Positions 11,706 through 24,800 of a stretch of DNA of 64,000 bases are shown here, in pieces. Each line of letters starts with the position of its first letter. The stretch's first letter is position 1. Location of the stretch: assembly GCA_029207755.1 (NCBI GenBank), contig JARCOQ010000002.1, forward strand, positions 3,658,001 to 3,722,000, given 5' to 3'. The position numbers and the translations under genes were made by a program. The notes under the pieces are model-generated. The model made no database searches and was not told the DNA's origin. It saw only the letters and a program-made list of their open reading frames with translations. The DNA is from Chamaea fasciata (taxonomy: Eukaryota; Chordata; Aves; Passeriformes; Sylviidae).

Positions 11706-14700
11706 CAAGATTTGTCTTGCTTTTGCTGCTCTTGTTTCAGTTTCTTTCCCTCTGCTCTTACTGCCCAGAGACATTTGCCTTCAGGCTTTCTGCCCTCCTG
11801 ATAGAGGGCCCGCTGCCCATACTGAGCTTTGCATCTGTTCAGGAAAACTGAAGAGACGTAATGAAATCCCATGTGTTTCGTTCTTTTCCTCATGGAAGCT
11901 CAAGTGTTAGAATTCCTCTGGGTAAAATCAAGTGTAGGAATCGCCATAACTGATAACAGTGCTAGTCCATGTAATGCAGTATTTGATTTTGATCAGGACC
12001 ACGAGCTTCACCTGTAGGTGAAAGTCTTGGGGGACTCTTTACGCTGCCCATTGGAGCAAAACTGGAGATTCTTGACAAAATCCAACAAAGCCACCACCTA
12101 AGCCACAAGTGGTGTGGCCAATTCAGTGCGTCACCAAATCCACACCAACGGGCAGTCTGTAAGGGCAGAATTTGTTATCAAAGGAGAAAAAAATCCCTAG
12201 ACCTGAGTGCTGTCAGAAACTCCGCTTGTGTTTCTGCTCAGCCTTGCTCCTGTGAATATACCAGTCCCAGGAGACAAAGCCCTCTGAGGTCTTTGTACCA
12301 AATTGCATTGTGCAGCCAGCACAAATTAATATTTTCAAACCACTTAAAAGCAAATAAGATGTCTACATGTAAATTCAAAACAGGCACTTCATGCACAGCT
12401 AATGAAATTATGTCTGAGCTATTAGGATACAGGATCTGCGCCCTGGCTTTGAAGATGAGTGTCTCCACAAAGCTGTTTTAAATACTTGTCCTTACCTGAG
12501 TCTCTTGACTAGGGAATGAGCAGGTTTTAGTCTATATATAATCTGGAAACTAATGAGGTTCTTCCTTTGGCAATTTTTTTTTTAATTGGTAGTTACTTTT
12601 GTAGTGGAAGTGCTTGATACTTTACCTTACAAAATCAATTAGACGTGTCAATCTTTAAAGGTACAGGAATTTCTTTTGAAGTGAAGCTTAAAATTTAAAA
12701 AAAAAAAAATTAAAAAAATTCATGTTTAAATTTTGTAAAGAACTGGCCTTGTGTATCCATCCCGTGTCAGAATAATCACAGATGTAAGCAATTAGGGAAA
12801 AGGCAGCTGAGAGCCACTTCCCAGCCCTGGCACTGCCCTGACAGAGACATAGCCTTTAGGAGCGGGATTCTGAAGAGACTCCTTCCCACAGCACGTGCTG
12901 CTTTTCCAGTATTTCAGTTCTCCACAGTGGAGTATAGCAGGAGCTGTATTTTTCAGCAGCTGTAATTATGGGCTGTCACCTCAAAAACTGGTAATTTCAA
13001 CAATGTGCAGCCACTTGAGTTTTGTATACAGTCATGACTATATATGAACATGAGATGTGCATGTAGATTCCCTCTCCTCTAGGACTGTGTGTGCTTAGGT
13101 CTGGCCCAATTGAGTTGTACAATTACCTATTCTGAGCTTCCAGCACATTCTGGAATTGACTTCACTCTTTGTGCTGCTCAGTAAAACCCAGCGTTTGAAT
13201 TTGTCCCTTCAGTGCCCTACCTCACCTTTAAATTTCCGAGGCTCTTTTGCTGTGGCGTTTTTCCCTTTGCTTCTAAAAATAAAACACATCAAAAACAATT
13301 GAAAAAGAAAGGTGAGCTTCTATGAAATCTTGTGCATTTCTTGAAGAGGAGAAAAAAAAAAAAAAGCAATGGAGAAATTCTTCCAGAAGCACTCACCTGC
13401 AGAATACTGTATGTCTTTAGTCATTTGTGGAATAGATAGTAGTGTGTTAAGACAAACGTGCAGTAAAAAAATCTAATTCTCTGTAATGTATTTCAGGTAG
13501 TGGTGCCATGAGAAATTTGACTTTATCTCAAGTCTTACTGATTTACCCACAGTATACTGTCAGTGCTTGATGTAGATGAAAACAATCAATTTTTTTTCCC
13601 CCACTTGGGCCAGTGCAGGAAATTTCCTGAGGGAAAATGTTTTGTTCTTCATAATTTTTTTGTTTTATATACTGAAGAATGTTTATAAGGTTGAAGGATT
13701 TTCTGCTTTGACTGCTGCAGAAGAGCCAGGATAACAGGTGAGAGTTACTGCAGTGACTTTGATCTGAATATTCCGTCCTCATGGGAATCATCCTGAATCT
13801 ACAACCTGGTTGCCTGAGCTGGAGATGATTTATAATCTGTGATTATTAAATTTTGTATCTCTAGTCTCCCTTGGAGTACTGACACTTCCTGCATGTAGTT
13901 TAAAGTTATGAATATACAATAAAATAAAGGGATATCAAATTGATCACAAGCAATGAGATTAATTTTGTGTAAGAGTAAAGCTTGAATCTTTACAGAGTGT
14001 TGAGGCAGGTTCTTCGCTGCCACCACATTTATGCCTTTTTGGGTAGTACTGTGGTATATATAGCAGGACTTATTTTAAAATACTCATCACGTGTTTTATG
14101 TCCACAGAGTTAAGGTTAGTCAGAAAAACGACAGAACTTCTTCAGTGAAGAAGAATTTAGGCACAGGAACACTTACTAAGGGTAAGGCATTGTAGTTTTG
14201 GTTGACAAAATGACAAAACTAGGATCTGTATTTCCTCTTCACAAAGTAAAGCGACTGTTAGTGATGCGATGGGAGTCAGTAAAATGAAACAACCTTACTT
14301 TTGTTGCCTTAGTTCACTTGCCAGCAACTAATGGAAAGTTTCACAACAGAAATTTAAACTGAGAATGGACAGTTTTTTGAGAGCAGTGCAAGAATGATTT
14401 AATATTTATATGAACTGTCGTCCAAAACCTCCTAGCACTTTAATGTTCAGTGAATATTTCAGTGAAATCTTATAATTGTGTGCAACTTTTAACCTACATC
14501 CTGCTGATACATAAGCTGTATAGAGGTTCAAAATATTTAATTATATATGCTGGCTAATCCTAAACAGGATTTTATAATTTGGATTCTTGTAAAATCATGG
14601 AAAAGTATATTATTAAGTTTTGATGTTAAAAATCAAATAGGGGATGCTTTTGGAAAGCTTCTAAATTTTAGCTAAGACAAATGGTTGCATTTGAAATGAC

Positions 14701-17700
14701 TTTGCTAATTCCATTTTTGGAGTTGAAATTTTAAATACAGCTGTTGTAGTTGCTATGTAGAACTGAAATATTTTCAAAGAAAAGTGAAATAAGTGTTAAA
14801 CCACAGGTTAAAAGCAAACTAGTTTGTTGAAATAACTCTTTTATGTGATTTTAGTGAAGAGGAAATGGATTAGCTTCTAACTTGTGATTTAAGAATAAGG
14901 TCAAGGATATCAAAGACACCACAAGTATTTCTGGAGATTAGTGAAAATTGTTTCTGTGCAATTCTAAGGGTATTTTACACAGGTTTTAGTTACTTTGGGT
15001 AGATTTTTTGGCTTTTCTTTTCCCTGTGTTTTGATTTCTTGAAATTTCACGTCATTACAAAAGTTCAATATTTAATTCTCATTTTTGATCTTTTTACGTT
15101 TGTGCTGATACATCAAAGGTGTTTACATTTTAGGAGTGATACTTAGGCATACAACCTGTAAAGAGTGTTGAACAGTGCTATAAAAATTCTGCATCACTTA
15201 CATCCCACCTGGATTCCTTTAAGTGGCATTCAACAGTTTTTAGATCCTGTGTGGTTCATATTGAAAGGGAAGCACAGCCCTGTAAAGCTCATAGGCTTTG
15301 TGTGATGCAGTTTATGATTGCTTTCATTACCCTTGGGAATGTGGCATTACAAGAAGAAAACTTTTATTCAGGATCTTAGTTTGTCAAAAGTAATGCCACA
15401 ACCAGTGCTGACTGACAGGATATTTGAGGCAGCAACTTTCTTAATCCCAGGATTTTTAAAAATCTTTAAGTGTAAAGTACATTTTGAGACCTTAAATGAG
15501 AGGCAAATGCAAAGTTCTTACTGTTCATGGATTGCCCAGCTCTTTTTCCACTTATTAAGGAAAACAGGGGACTAAATTTTATCACCTTTTTTTACTTACT
15601 GCACTTTCTGTCAGAGAGGGAAGCACACTGTTGGGGGTTACTATAACAGGGGAGCTATTCATACTAAAAGAAAAATCTTTTTCTTCAGTTTCAGGCATGT
15701 CTCTCCTAGTGCACTTAATTTTTACAGTCTGCATCCATGGATCCAGCTCTTCATTCACCCTGGATGGGGGTTGCACAAAGAACATTCTGTCAGAAATCTG
15801 CAGCATTTTTCAACAGGAACTCAGATGTTGCTTAGAGTGCAGCTGGAAGGGCAGACATTTTAAGGACGGGGGAATTCAATAAGAAGTTGTAGCTGAAATT
15901 TCATTTCCATATCCATACAATTTTTAAATAAAATGAAATACCAAGGATTTCCTTCTTAAGTGAATCGTTCTGTTAACATATCTGCTAAAAAGGAAGCTCA
16001 GTCTGATTTTAAGCACCCTTTAGACAGCTGATTTAAGAACATTTTCTTTCCTTGGAATCTGATTCTAATTTGAGAATTATGAAAGGTGTCTTGTTCTCCC
16101 TTGTAGAAATACTACAAAAGAAATTTATCTCAACTCCAAACACAAGGAAATTAGTCTTCAATCAGTGGGACAGTATATTTCATATATCTGATATCATGCC
16201 TTGTTAAAGAGTTGTTAGATTTCTGCTAACTGGGAGAAAAAATAGCACTACACAAAACTACTAAAGAAATTTTGCTGTGTGAATCCTGGAATTAGGCAAG
16301 AATAAAGGGGTGATGGACCTGCCACATTTCTACTCTGGTTTTCTTTATAGATAGATAATGAAATCCATTTTCCAGCCAAAAATTCACAATGTTTCAGGTA
16401 ACCATGACTATTTACAGCTTAATTAAAATAATGTGTGAAATGCAGAGAGTATTTGTTTAATTAGTTGGGGACTTGTTAATAGCAGTAATGTCATCTGCTA
16501 TAAATATCTGTAGATCATTCTCTATGATCATGCCTTCTTGAACTGTGCTGCCTTTTAGCAATAACTATTATTTCCAAATTGTTGTAAGTCTGGGGTTTTT
16601 TTTTTGTACCTGCTGTCTCACAAGTTTTCTGGCTGCATTTTCCACTTCCTTTGGCTCCCTTCTCCTCCCTTCCAGCCTGTCAGCAGGCTTGCAGCATTTT
16701 CATCTCTGCTAGCTGCACTGCTCAGATTCCCCTCAGTGTTCAATCTGTTCTGCATTCCCTTCCCCACATTCTGGGCTGCGTTTGTAATTGTGTCCAGAAA
16801 CAGGAACTGACAGTTGGTCTCTTGGAAAATGGGACAACCAAGAAATTGTGGTGACATCAGTTTAATAGACTTTGAACAAAACAACAACAACAACAAAAAA
16901 GACAAACCATATCTAGCATAATAACAAAGTGCTTCATTTGTTACGTAAGTATTAGGATTGCGTTTGCTGAGTCAATAGTGAAATTTTTTCTTCTTATTAA
17001 ATATGTAGCCTCCATCTTTAAACTTTCACCAGCATCTCAAATATCCTCAGCTACAGCCAGCCTTTGAAGTGAAATGAACCCGTTTATCAAACACTGAGTG
17101 AAGATTTGCTCCAGTCTCCCAAATCATCACAATTAGGCTAACTAGAAGGGGGTTTTATTGTCCATGTATGTTTATATTATTTATATAAATAAAATAATGC
17201 TCTATCACTTGAAGATTGGTTTGAGACCTGGGGTTTTTTATTATGTTCACATTCGTAATATTGAAACCTTAAACATGTACAGTACATAAAGTAACTTGAA
17301 AGCATTGCACACCCTTAAAAAGACCCCTCATTCCAAACAATATCAAGCTGGCCAGGCCTCCTGAAACATTACTTTTGGCCTTCCTCTGTGCAAATACATA
17401 TTGAAAACAAATGTGCTCTTCTCCAGATAGCAACAATTTGGAAAGAGAGATGTTTGTCTTTTAGCACAGTGACAGTGTATGATAGCATCTACTTTTTAAA
17501 TCTGAAGTGCTTTTTTATTACAACTGTGCTTTTGTGTTAAGAGGATGTCAGCAAATGGATGCTAAAATGTTCCCTAGGAAATTTCTGGGGAAGAAAAGAT
17601 ATGTTTAGTTAGCAAGACTTTTTGCATGAAAACTATGCTGGAAATGATGGTAACCACTTCAAGGAACAAGACTTAGTGAGACACTGCATCTCTTTTTAGG

Positions 17701-18768
17701 CCATGTGGACCAGGAAATATTGCATGTGTCTCATGCAGGAATCATTGGAACAACTGGGTTTGGACAAATGTTCCAGAATTGAGAATAAATAACCAGGGAC
17801 ATTGACAACTAAGCTGGCAATACTCTATTTAAATGATAAAATCTGCACTAGAATAGCAATACATTGATTTTGAAGGTGTCATCATTTGAAGAGAAAAAGA
17901 AAACTAAGAAAAAACCAGTCATAATGTAAAAGATTCTTGTCAACAGATATTAAAATTATTTTCTTAAAGTTATGAATGACAAGGTCATCTTGTCTTGGTG
18001 TTTATTGCTGTTACTCTTTGGTGTTATGTATGGCCTTATTACCAAATATAGTAATATATCAGGATTCTGGTTTTATTCAGGCTGATGGGTAAAGCAGATA
18101 CAACAAATATTTATGAGGTGCCCAAAGTGCTTCAGGAGAATCATGTGTATAATATAAATAAATTTCCAGAAAAACAGCTAAAGATAATCAGTGTAAGTAA
18201 TACAAAAGTGCATGAAAGTGACACAGGACAATTGGTAAAACTGATGCAATAAAGATTAGACAGTCATAGTCAAAATATTTTAGCTTACAGTTGAATGAAT
18301 ACATTGGTCCGAAAAGTACACAGTGATGTTTTGCTACAGTGTTAATTTCAAGAAAGCTTAACAGCTGAGTATATTTTCAATATAAATTTGACAGACCAGT
18401 TGCTTTTTGGGAGACAGTTTGTATCAAAAAATCAATAAAGAATGATGGTAAAGGTTTAGTGTGGTATTGCTTCAGATAGACGAGGTGATAAAATGCACGA
18501 TAGAAATCTTTCAGATCAGTAAAATGGATCATGTGGCAGGTCAATCCAATTGATTTTGGCACAGTGGAGGTAGCTACGATTCTGGAAGTTTGGCCCATTG
18601 ATAAATTTAAGAGATTATGAAATAATTAGAACGAATTTTAAATATGCAAAGGTTTGTGTCCTTTCTCCTAACACACACAAAAAAATCTACCAATATTCCC
18701 ATGCTGAGTGATGAGATTAAAAAAGGCCACTAACTTTGCAGGAGATAGGCTGAGAGGGCTGCAGGTAC

Positions 18769-18893
18769 CTCGCAGGGCAAGATCTTGACAAACTGCCTTT
18801 TACTGTCATGAAACATTCCTTATTTTCGACTGTTGAGACATAAAAAGTTGCATCAATGGATAGAATGGAGAGTGATAAAACTTTACATTTAAT
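18769..18893 (-). CDS. Candidate exon, unidentified antisense gene
   Basis: Not recognised. Follows a very pyrimidine-rich acceptor region (ctcttctctttcctttctgt, then gaacag), starts in phase 0, has 41 open codons plus two bases, and ends at GCGAG|gtacct. The peptide starts IKCKVLSLSILSIDATFYVS and continues TVENKECFMTVKGSLSRSC. Alternating hydrophobic residues suggest beta-strands, but no family was identified. Confidence 0.3.
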
Positions 18894-18975
18894 CTGTTCA
18901 TTGACAGCACAGAAAGGAAAGAGAAGAGAATGATGGCAGATTTTGAAAGCAATCTGCATCTGTTGGATGGAAAAC

Positions 18976-19137
18976 CTTCTTAATACCTAATTTATAAAAA
19001 AATTCACATTTCTGTGGAGAGGTAGGGCTGTGGTCAGTTAAAATGTGTGGGGTAGGTAGGTCAAAAAGTGTGGAAAGAAATTGTCTGCTTTTATACAGAA
19101 GATAATGCTCAGGCGGAGAGTTTGAATATGTGAACAA
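18976..19137 (-). CDS. Candidate exon, unidentified antisense gene
   Basis: Not recognised. Minus-strand open frame with peptide words SPPEHYLLYKSRQFLSTLF, DLPTPHILTDHSPTSPQK and CEFFYKLGIKK. The 5' limit is uncertain. The modelled 3' end is AAGAAG|gttttc (phase 0, a weak donor), and an alternative TTAG|gtatta donor lies a few bases earlier but gives the wrong phase. An 82-nt gap with a long pyrimidine run leads to the next candidate exon at 18769-18893. Confidence 0.28.
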
Positions 19138-20498
19138 TGAAAACTCCGGTCAGATGTAAAAAAAAAAAAAATGGTCACCAACATACTTTCAACTCCTGCA
19201 GGTGTGGGATCTTTCCAAGATATGATATGATAACATATATTAATTTTTATTATATTTGCATTTAAGTTTTTGAAAAATTTAAAATATTTTTGTCTGATTT
19301 TAGATGTTTGTGATTTTACTTGTGTTAACTGATAGAAACACTGTGTTTTGTATCATTATTGGAAAATATGCTGGTTGAGAAATTGCTTAAGCATAATGAT
19401 TTTTGTTGTCATTTTGTAGGGCAAGCACAGAAAAATCGTGTGATGGGTGTCTTTTCTCTTTATACCCATGATTATGCCACAAGTCAAAAGCTATTTTGCC
19501 GTACTTTCATTTCACATCCTTCTGTTCTCCACATTTAACAAGTGTCCTGCATATTATTGCCTGCGTGAGAATTCCAAAAGATGAAAAGATCGGCCCATTC
19601 CACATCAGTTAGTTGCTGAATCTTCTCAGGAAACCAAAATAGAAGGATTATTTTAATCTATGAAGCACTGTGCTCTCTATTATGACTCATGTTTACTCAT
19701 ACAGTTTGCTCCTCGCCACTGCTGCTCTCCTAAGAAAGTCATTAGAAGCCACGAAATTACCAGGAACATTTATCAAACCAGTCACACTCCAATGGAAACA
19801 CCAGTAAGGAACTGGAGGGTATGGAACCTTTTCCAGGTTATTCTGCTGGTCTGCAAGAAAGGGAACTTAACAAATGAAGCATCACCTGAGACTCTTGATA
19901 TGAAAAAAAAAAATAAAATCCCAACCATACAAAAATATAAGAGATTAAAAAGGATGACAGCAAGCACACTAATATATTCCCAGATGCAATAGAAATAGGG
20001 TCTTGAGGAAAAAGCAGACAGTTCTTTATGGATGAATACTGATGAGCTGGGAGCTCTAGAAGAAAGACACTATCTTCTGTTTCTTGAGTATATCCTCATC
20101 CAAAGAAACTGTCTTTGTCCTTTGAAAGGTGACTTCACCAAAGAAGTAAATAACTGCCTGTATTACCTATTGTGCTTTCTACCAGGAAACTGAATTTGGA
20201 TCAGTTTGCCTTGTTGGGAAAGGAAGCTGACATCGAGAAATGTTCATCCAGATAAATATTAGCCTCTCAAAATTTCATGGTTGAGGAATAAAAATAATAT
20301 ATCTAATAAAAATTAGTCTTTTGGGGACATGGATACTGGAACTTCATTTTACCAAAATACCATGGGACATTTGGAAATACTGTGGGGGGTTTTTTTCAAT
20401 TAAAGGAATGAGTTACATGTAAAAGATGACATTTATATTGCCATTATTAACATACAAATAAAATACTAGAATGCTCAATTTCAGTTAATCTGAAGATT

Positions 20499-20627
20499 CT
20501 TCATCCTTGGAGAGTGTTGAGACCTAACTGGACAAAACCTGGAGCAGTGTAGTTTGAATTCAGTGTTGATTTTGGTTTAGCCAGATGACTTTGCAAAGTC
20601 TCTTCTAACTTGTATGAATCTATGACT
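20499..20627 (+). repeat. CR1 LINE fragment, 3' end
   Basis: Sense-orientation CR1 tail: 'catccttggagagtgttgag', 'actggacaaaacctggagca', 'agccagatgactttgcaaag', 'tctcttctaacttgta', ending in 'tgaatctatgact', a diverged 8-bp terminal repeat. It is heavily mutated, consistent with an old copy. Confidence 0.8.
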
Positions 20628-21333
20628 AATACATCAAAAAGAAAAATATTTCTGCCTACATCAACTCATTCTAATTTGTTTAAGGACATTTCTTGTCAGT
20701 TCTCTATTCTTTTGCCTCCAGACTTAGAAAAAAAAACAGGTGAAAGTGAATTTTTTATCAGCCTTTGTGTTACCGCTGTAAAAGTTATTAAATTTATGTG
20801 GTGCCATGACATGTAGTGCTTATTAAAGGTGCAGAGATACCTGAATGAATACACACAGTGATTGAAACATATTTTGACCCCATGACCCAACAGCATTTGG
20901 GAACAAACAGCTCATTTTAACGAATGACAAGTTGCTTATTTTTCACTTCTTTGTAAAACATTTTCTAGCTAACATCATTGACCTGTTTGGGCTTTTTTTC
21001 TTACCAAAATGACTTGAAACTAAGCTTGTATTCATTATCTGTCATAAAGTGGCAGACAGAAGATGCAAAGTTCAAGCATCGAAAAAATAAAACCTGACAC
21101 CTAAAGGTTTTCCTCCACTACAGGACCGAATCTGAGGGGTAAAGCTGTAGTGTCTCTGTCTGGTCAAGCTGAGATGCTTTTGCCATTTTGATTGTAAATA
21201 GGATCAAAGAAGGGAATTCCTGACAAGAATGAATCCCAGATGGAGTGAATTTCTCTTTATGTTCTATAACCTCATAAAACTGGTTGTTTTTTCTTCTGCA
21301 ACATAATCTCAGATTTGAGGCTGTGATACTTAC

Positions 21334-21461
21334 CTGTGGGTTTTGATTCTTTATCAGAGCATCAGTTAGGAAGATTTTCTGTGAGATTATTATTACCTTC
21401 ATTAACTCAGTGAGTTTCTCAAGCAGTTCTCCAGAGCAGGAAGAAGGAAACCTTTGTGCAG
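21334..21461 (-). CDS. Candidate exon, unidentified antisense gene
   Basis: Not recognised. The minus-strand exon model starts after ctgcag with two bases, has 42 open codons (AQRFPSSCSGELLEKLTELM, then KVIIISQKIFLTDALIKNQ and a short tail), and ends in phase 0 at ACAG|gtaagt, a consensus donor. The segment from ELLEKL to IFLTD looks like amphipathic helix. With the previous candidate exon it makes a 77-codon joined frame without stops. The acceptor is weak in pyrimidines, which is the main doubt. An alternative minus-strand frame over 21402-21620 ignores the splice sites and is less convincing. Confidence 0.4.
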
Positions 21462-21541
21462 CTGCAGTTGCCCTGGGAGATGCATTTCCCTCCTGCCTTC
21501 CATGGATTTCTCCTCTGTGACTCCAAAAGGCTTCAGCTTAC

Positions 21542-21645
21542 CTGATACTTCTGTAAAGCAAACAGGTTTTAACCTTTCAGGCTTACTGAGGTGAAGATAG
21601 TGCCGATGATATAATGGCAAATTCTTCCCATGAAAAGGATCAAAT
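21542..21645 (-). CDS. Candidate exon, unidentified antisense gene
   Basis: Not recognised. Read on the minus strand it follows an acceptor with a pyrimidine tract ending in cccaactaag. It has one base, 34 open codons and one base, and ends at the donor TCAG|gtaagc. The peptide begins FDPFHGKNLPLYH and continues RHYLHLSKPERLKPVCFTEV, which has ordinary globular-protein composition. It joins in phase (split codon G|CT, Ala) to the candidate exon at 21334-21461 across an 80-nt intron. The neighbours are only EPHA6 intron and a CR1 copy 1 kb away. It could be an exon of a nested gene, a fossil exon, or chance. The near-consensus donor argues for the first two. Confidence 0.4.
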
Positions 21646-24284
21646 CTTAGTTGGGAAATGCAACAAAGAGATGTGGCTTATCTCACTCCAAGCTACCTCA
21701 GGGTCAGCCAGTAGTGAACCCACATTTGGAATTAAGAAGCTCTTAAATCTTGGTTAAAGCTTTTTCTTTCTCTTCCATTCTCACACCATTACATTGTATA
21801 TAATGATCTGCCTTTCCAGCAGAGCTGTAATCACTGATCCCACACTCAGACTTCAAATCTGACATTTCAAGACCAAGATTTACTATAATGATCATTTACA
21901 TGGGGGGTTTTTTCAGGGAAAACTCCGGACAATTCTACAGGAACTGGTTTTCACTGCAGGAGTCTAGAAAATTTCATCAAAACATCTGATCTATCATAGT
22001 AGAGCCTTTTCTCTGTAGCTTAATCCCTTAGATCAGTGGCACGTGAAAAGTTCTCTATTTCACAGGATCACAGAAGTTTTGGTGTTTTTTTCCCATATAT
22101 TCACCTGAAACTTCTATTCAGGTGCAGAGCTCTGCACAGATACAGCTCTCAGCAATTCTTTGGTTTCATCAGAGGCCGTGGAGACTGAAGGAAAATCTGC
22201 ATACGGGTGACAGGAGTGACCACAGCAAAGACACATCCTGTGGAGCTCAGAACTGGAGCACTGGGGTGGAGACTGTCAGGAATAATGGGTCAGGAGGGAA
22301 ATGTGCAGATCACAACAGATTTAAATTACAGCAGCTGCTTTCAGATTTCCTTTAGCCACAGGAAGTCACATCTCTACTCACAAAGAAAAAGGAGCTCATT
22401 GGCAGGGAAAGGTGCTGAAATAATTTGAATTCCTTTCGATAAAGATTTCCCCTCTTCATGTGATTACTTGGAAGTCCAAACATATTTAATAGATGAACAT
22501 GAGTAAAACGTGATTGTTTACCAGGGGGTCTTTTCAAAACAATGAATTGTTTTCAAACAAGAAAATGTCTTTCTTGCCTGTCCTTGGAAAACTCCATGAC
22601 ACAAACAAATCACTTACTTAATGCCATTCCAGTTTACTGATAAAATGAAGCTCTGTAATCAACTCTGCTTTGGAAAGAAAATGACAGAGGCTGATGAAAA
22701 CACCCCAGGCTCTCGACAGACTGTCTGGGGACCTGCTCTACTCAGCTGTGATGACGAATATCTTTTGTCACACAGTGTATTTCTAATCTCTCAGATCAAT
22801 GCCTCCCATGCAGTAAAGCTTCCATCAGAGATCTAATCCTGCTCCTATTTAAGTCAGCAAGAAAAGGAGAATAGGTTCTAGGCCAGTATATGCAGAGAAC
22901 TATAATCTGTAAATAAGCAGACATTCTAGTCGTAATCAATCACAGGGCAAGGAGCAGCAAATATTAGGGGGGAAAATACAGATCCATTTGCTTCCGTTAC
23001 TATATTAAGCCAATGATTTTACTGGCTTAAGAACTTTTAGTACATAATAGTAGGTAATACTGGGGTTGCAAGGACAGAAAATTGATTTTTGTCTATTGTA
23101 ATGCTGCCTGTCCCTGAAGAAGAGAATGTGGTAGGAAACCCTGCCCTGGGGTTTCTGTTCAATCCAATACCCAGCCAATAACTACCCACGCTGTTTATTT
23201 ATTTGTGTGATAACTTGGAACATCTATTCTGGCTCCTAAAAAAATAGAAAATATTTCTCATGTCTGGTGTTGACTGGGAGGCTGCAGTTGTGCATCAGAT
23301 CATCTCAGCAAGAGAGCTCAGCTACCCTGTCACAAATAGTTCTTCAGAAAAGCTAATGAGTTAGAAAGTTGAAAGGAATTTCTTTCAGCAATTTGCTGGC
23401 TCCCCTCTCATGTGTTTAGATGGGTTTTTAACATTAAGCATCAAAAATAAAGTGTATGGGCCTGTCTTGGTACCCAGTTCTTTGACAGTTTCATTATTCA
23501 TAGGCACAGATGGCCCATTTTTAGATCCCAGAAAAAATACCTCATGCAGGTATTTTATTTTTTATGAAACTAGATTCTGGAGAAATATTGACATGGCTAA
23601 TGATGACTGTGCTTTCATTTCCAAAATGAGATGTTAATTCTGTGTACAGCAAAAGCTCTTTGATTATTTTTAATCTTAGACACTGAGATTTTGGGCTAAG
23701 CGTAGAGAATAATTGTCCCCAGCATAAGCTTGTCAGAATGCACATTCTTTCAAGCACATAAATGTGTAAAAGGGATATCTACATCTTGTTTTCCTCCAAA
23801 TAGAGGGGAAAAAAAGGTGTGTAAGAAGATATAAAGCACAGTTTACAGGATGGGTAACTCAAGCTCTGGCTGCTTTTTCTTTCTTACTTTAAAGTCTCAC
23901 TTTTTTTTTTTTCCAATAATGGCAAATGAGGCACGACTATTTAAATACAATTGCAGGAGCTGAATTGAAGTCATTTCAGTGCCTCTGAAATGCTGATGTG
24001 AGGTGGCAGAGCTATCAATAAAGTTGGCTGCACACGGTTTGATGGAGCAAAGGAGCCTTGGACAAGGAATAAAAAAAAAAAATATGAAAGTACCAGAATA
24101 AATAATAAAGGGCCAAGTGACAGGGCAGCACAAGTGGGAGTGGGGTGAATGCTGAACCTTACAGTGTGAAATATGGAATTTCTTCTCATATATGTTCTGT
24201 GATTTGTAAAGTAAATGAAGTAAAAGAATAAATGCATATTTGAACATTTCAATACATTGTGGGCTTGCATCTCCCTCTTTCTAG

Positions 24285-24800
24285 GTAGATGAATTTTTGG
24301 CTTCATCTGTAGAAATCGATCTCCAATCCAGAACTTCTGTACACGCCTCAGGATACAATCATTTAATTTATTCCTTAGTGCAATTTCATATTGATGGTCC
24401 TCAGCATCCCAGACAAGTTGTTTTAGACTGTTCAACATCTCACAACAGTTTATCCTCAGACTGTTACATTTCTTCTACCAATACTTGCACAGAATGTAAT
24501 AGTTCAGAAAAACCAGTACTGGTTTCTTTTAAATATTCTTCCACAAATCAAGTAGATTTGTTGTATGTTTAGAATTTATCTTCAAATATATACTTCACAG
24601 AAGGTTAGACAAATGGTTATCTGTTTGCAAATGCTGTAATTGGAAATAGCAATCGCAACATCTTCTTCAAACAGCGATAGTTCCAGTAGTTTGCCATATG
24701 TGAATTACCAAGAATTTCTCCTTTGACATCTTGAAGATTCCTTTCTTCTGTGACCTTAACATCTGTGACAAGTCTAATGAAATCCAAAATACAGCTTGAT
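24285..24800 (-). pseudogene. Decayed coding-like segment, unidentified
   Basis: Not recognised. On the minus strand one frame from about 24800 reads ILDFIRLVTDVKVTEERNLQ and later ANYWNYRCLKKMLRLLFP and EYLKETSTGFSELLHSVQVL, with four in-frame stops. After a frame change near 24465 a second frame reads EMLNSLKQLVWDAEDHQYEI then ALRNKLNDCIL. The wording looks like helical protein, but stops and the frame change mean it is either a pseudogene, exons with unrecognised short introns, or chance. Confidence 0.22.
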
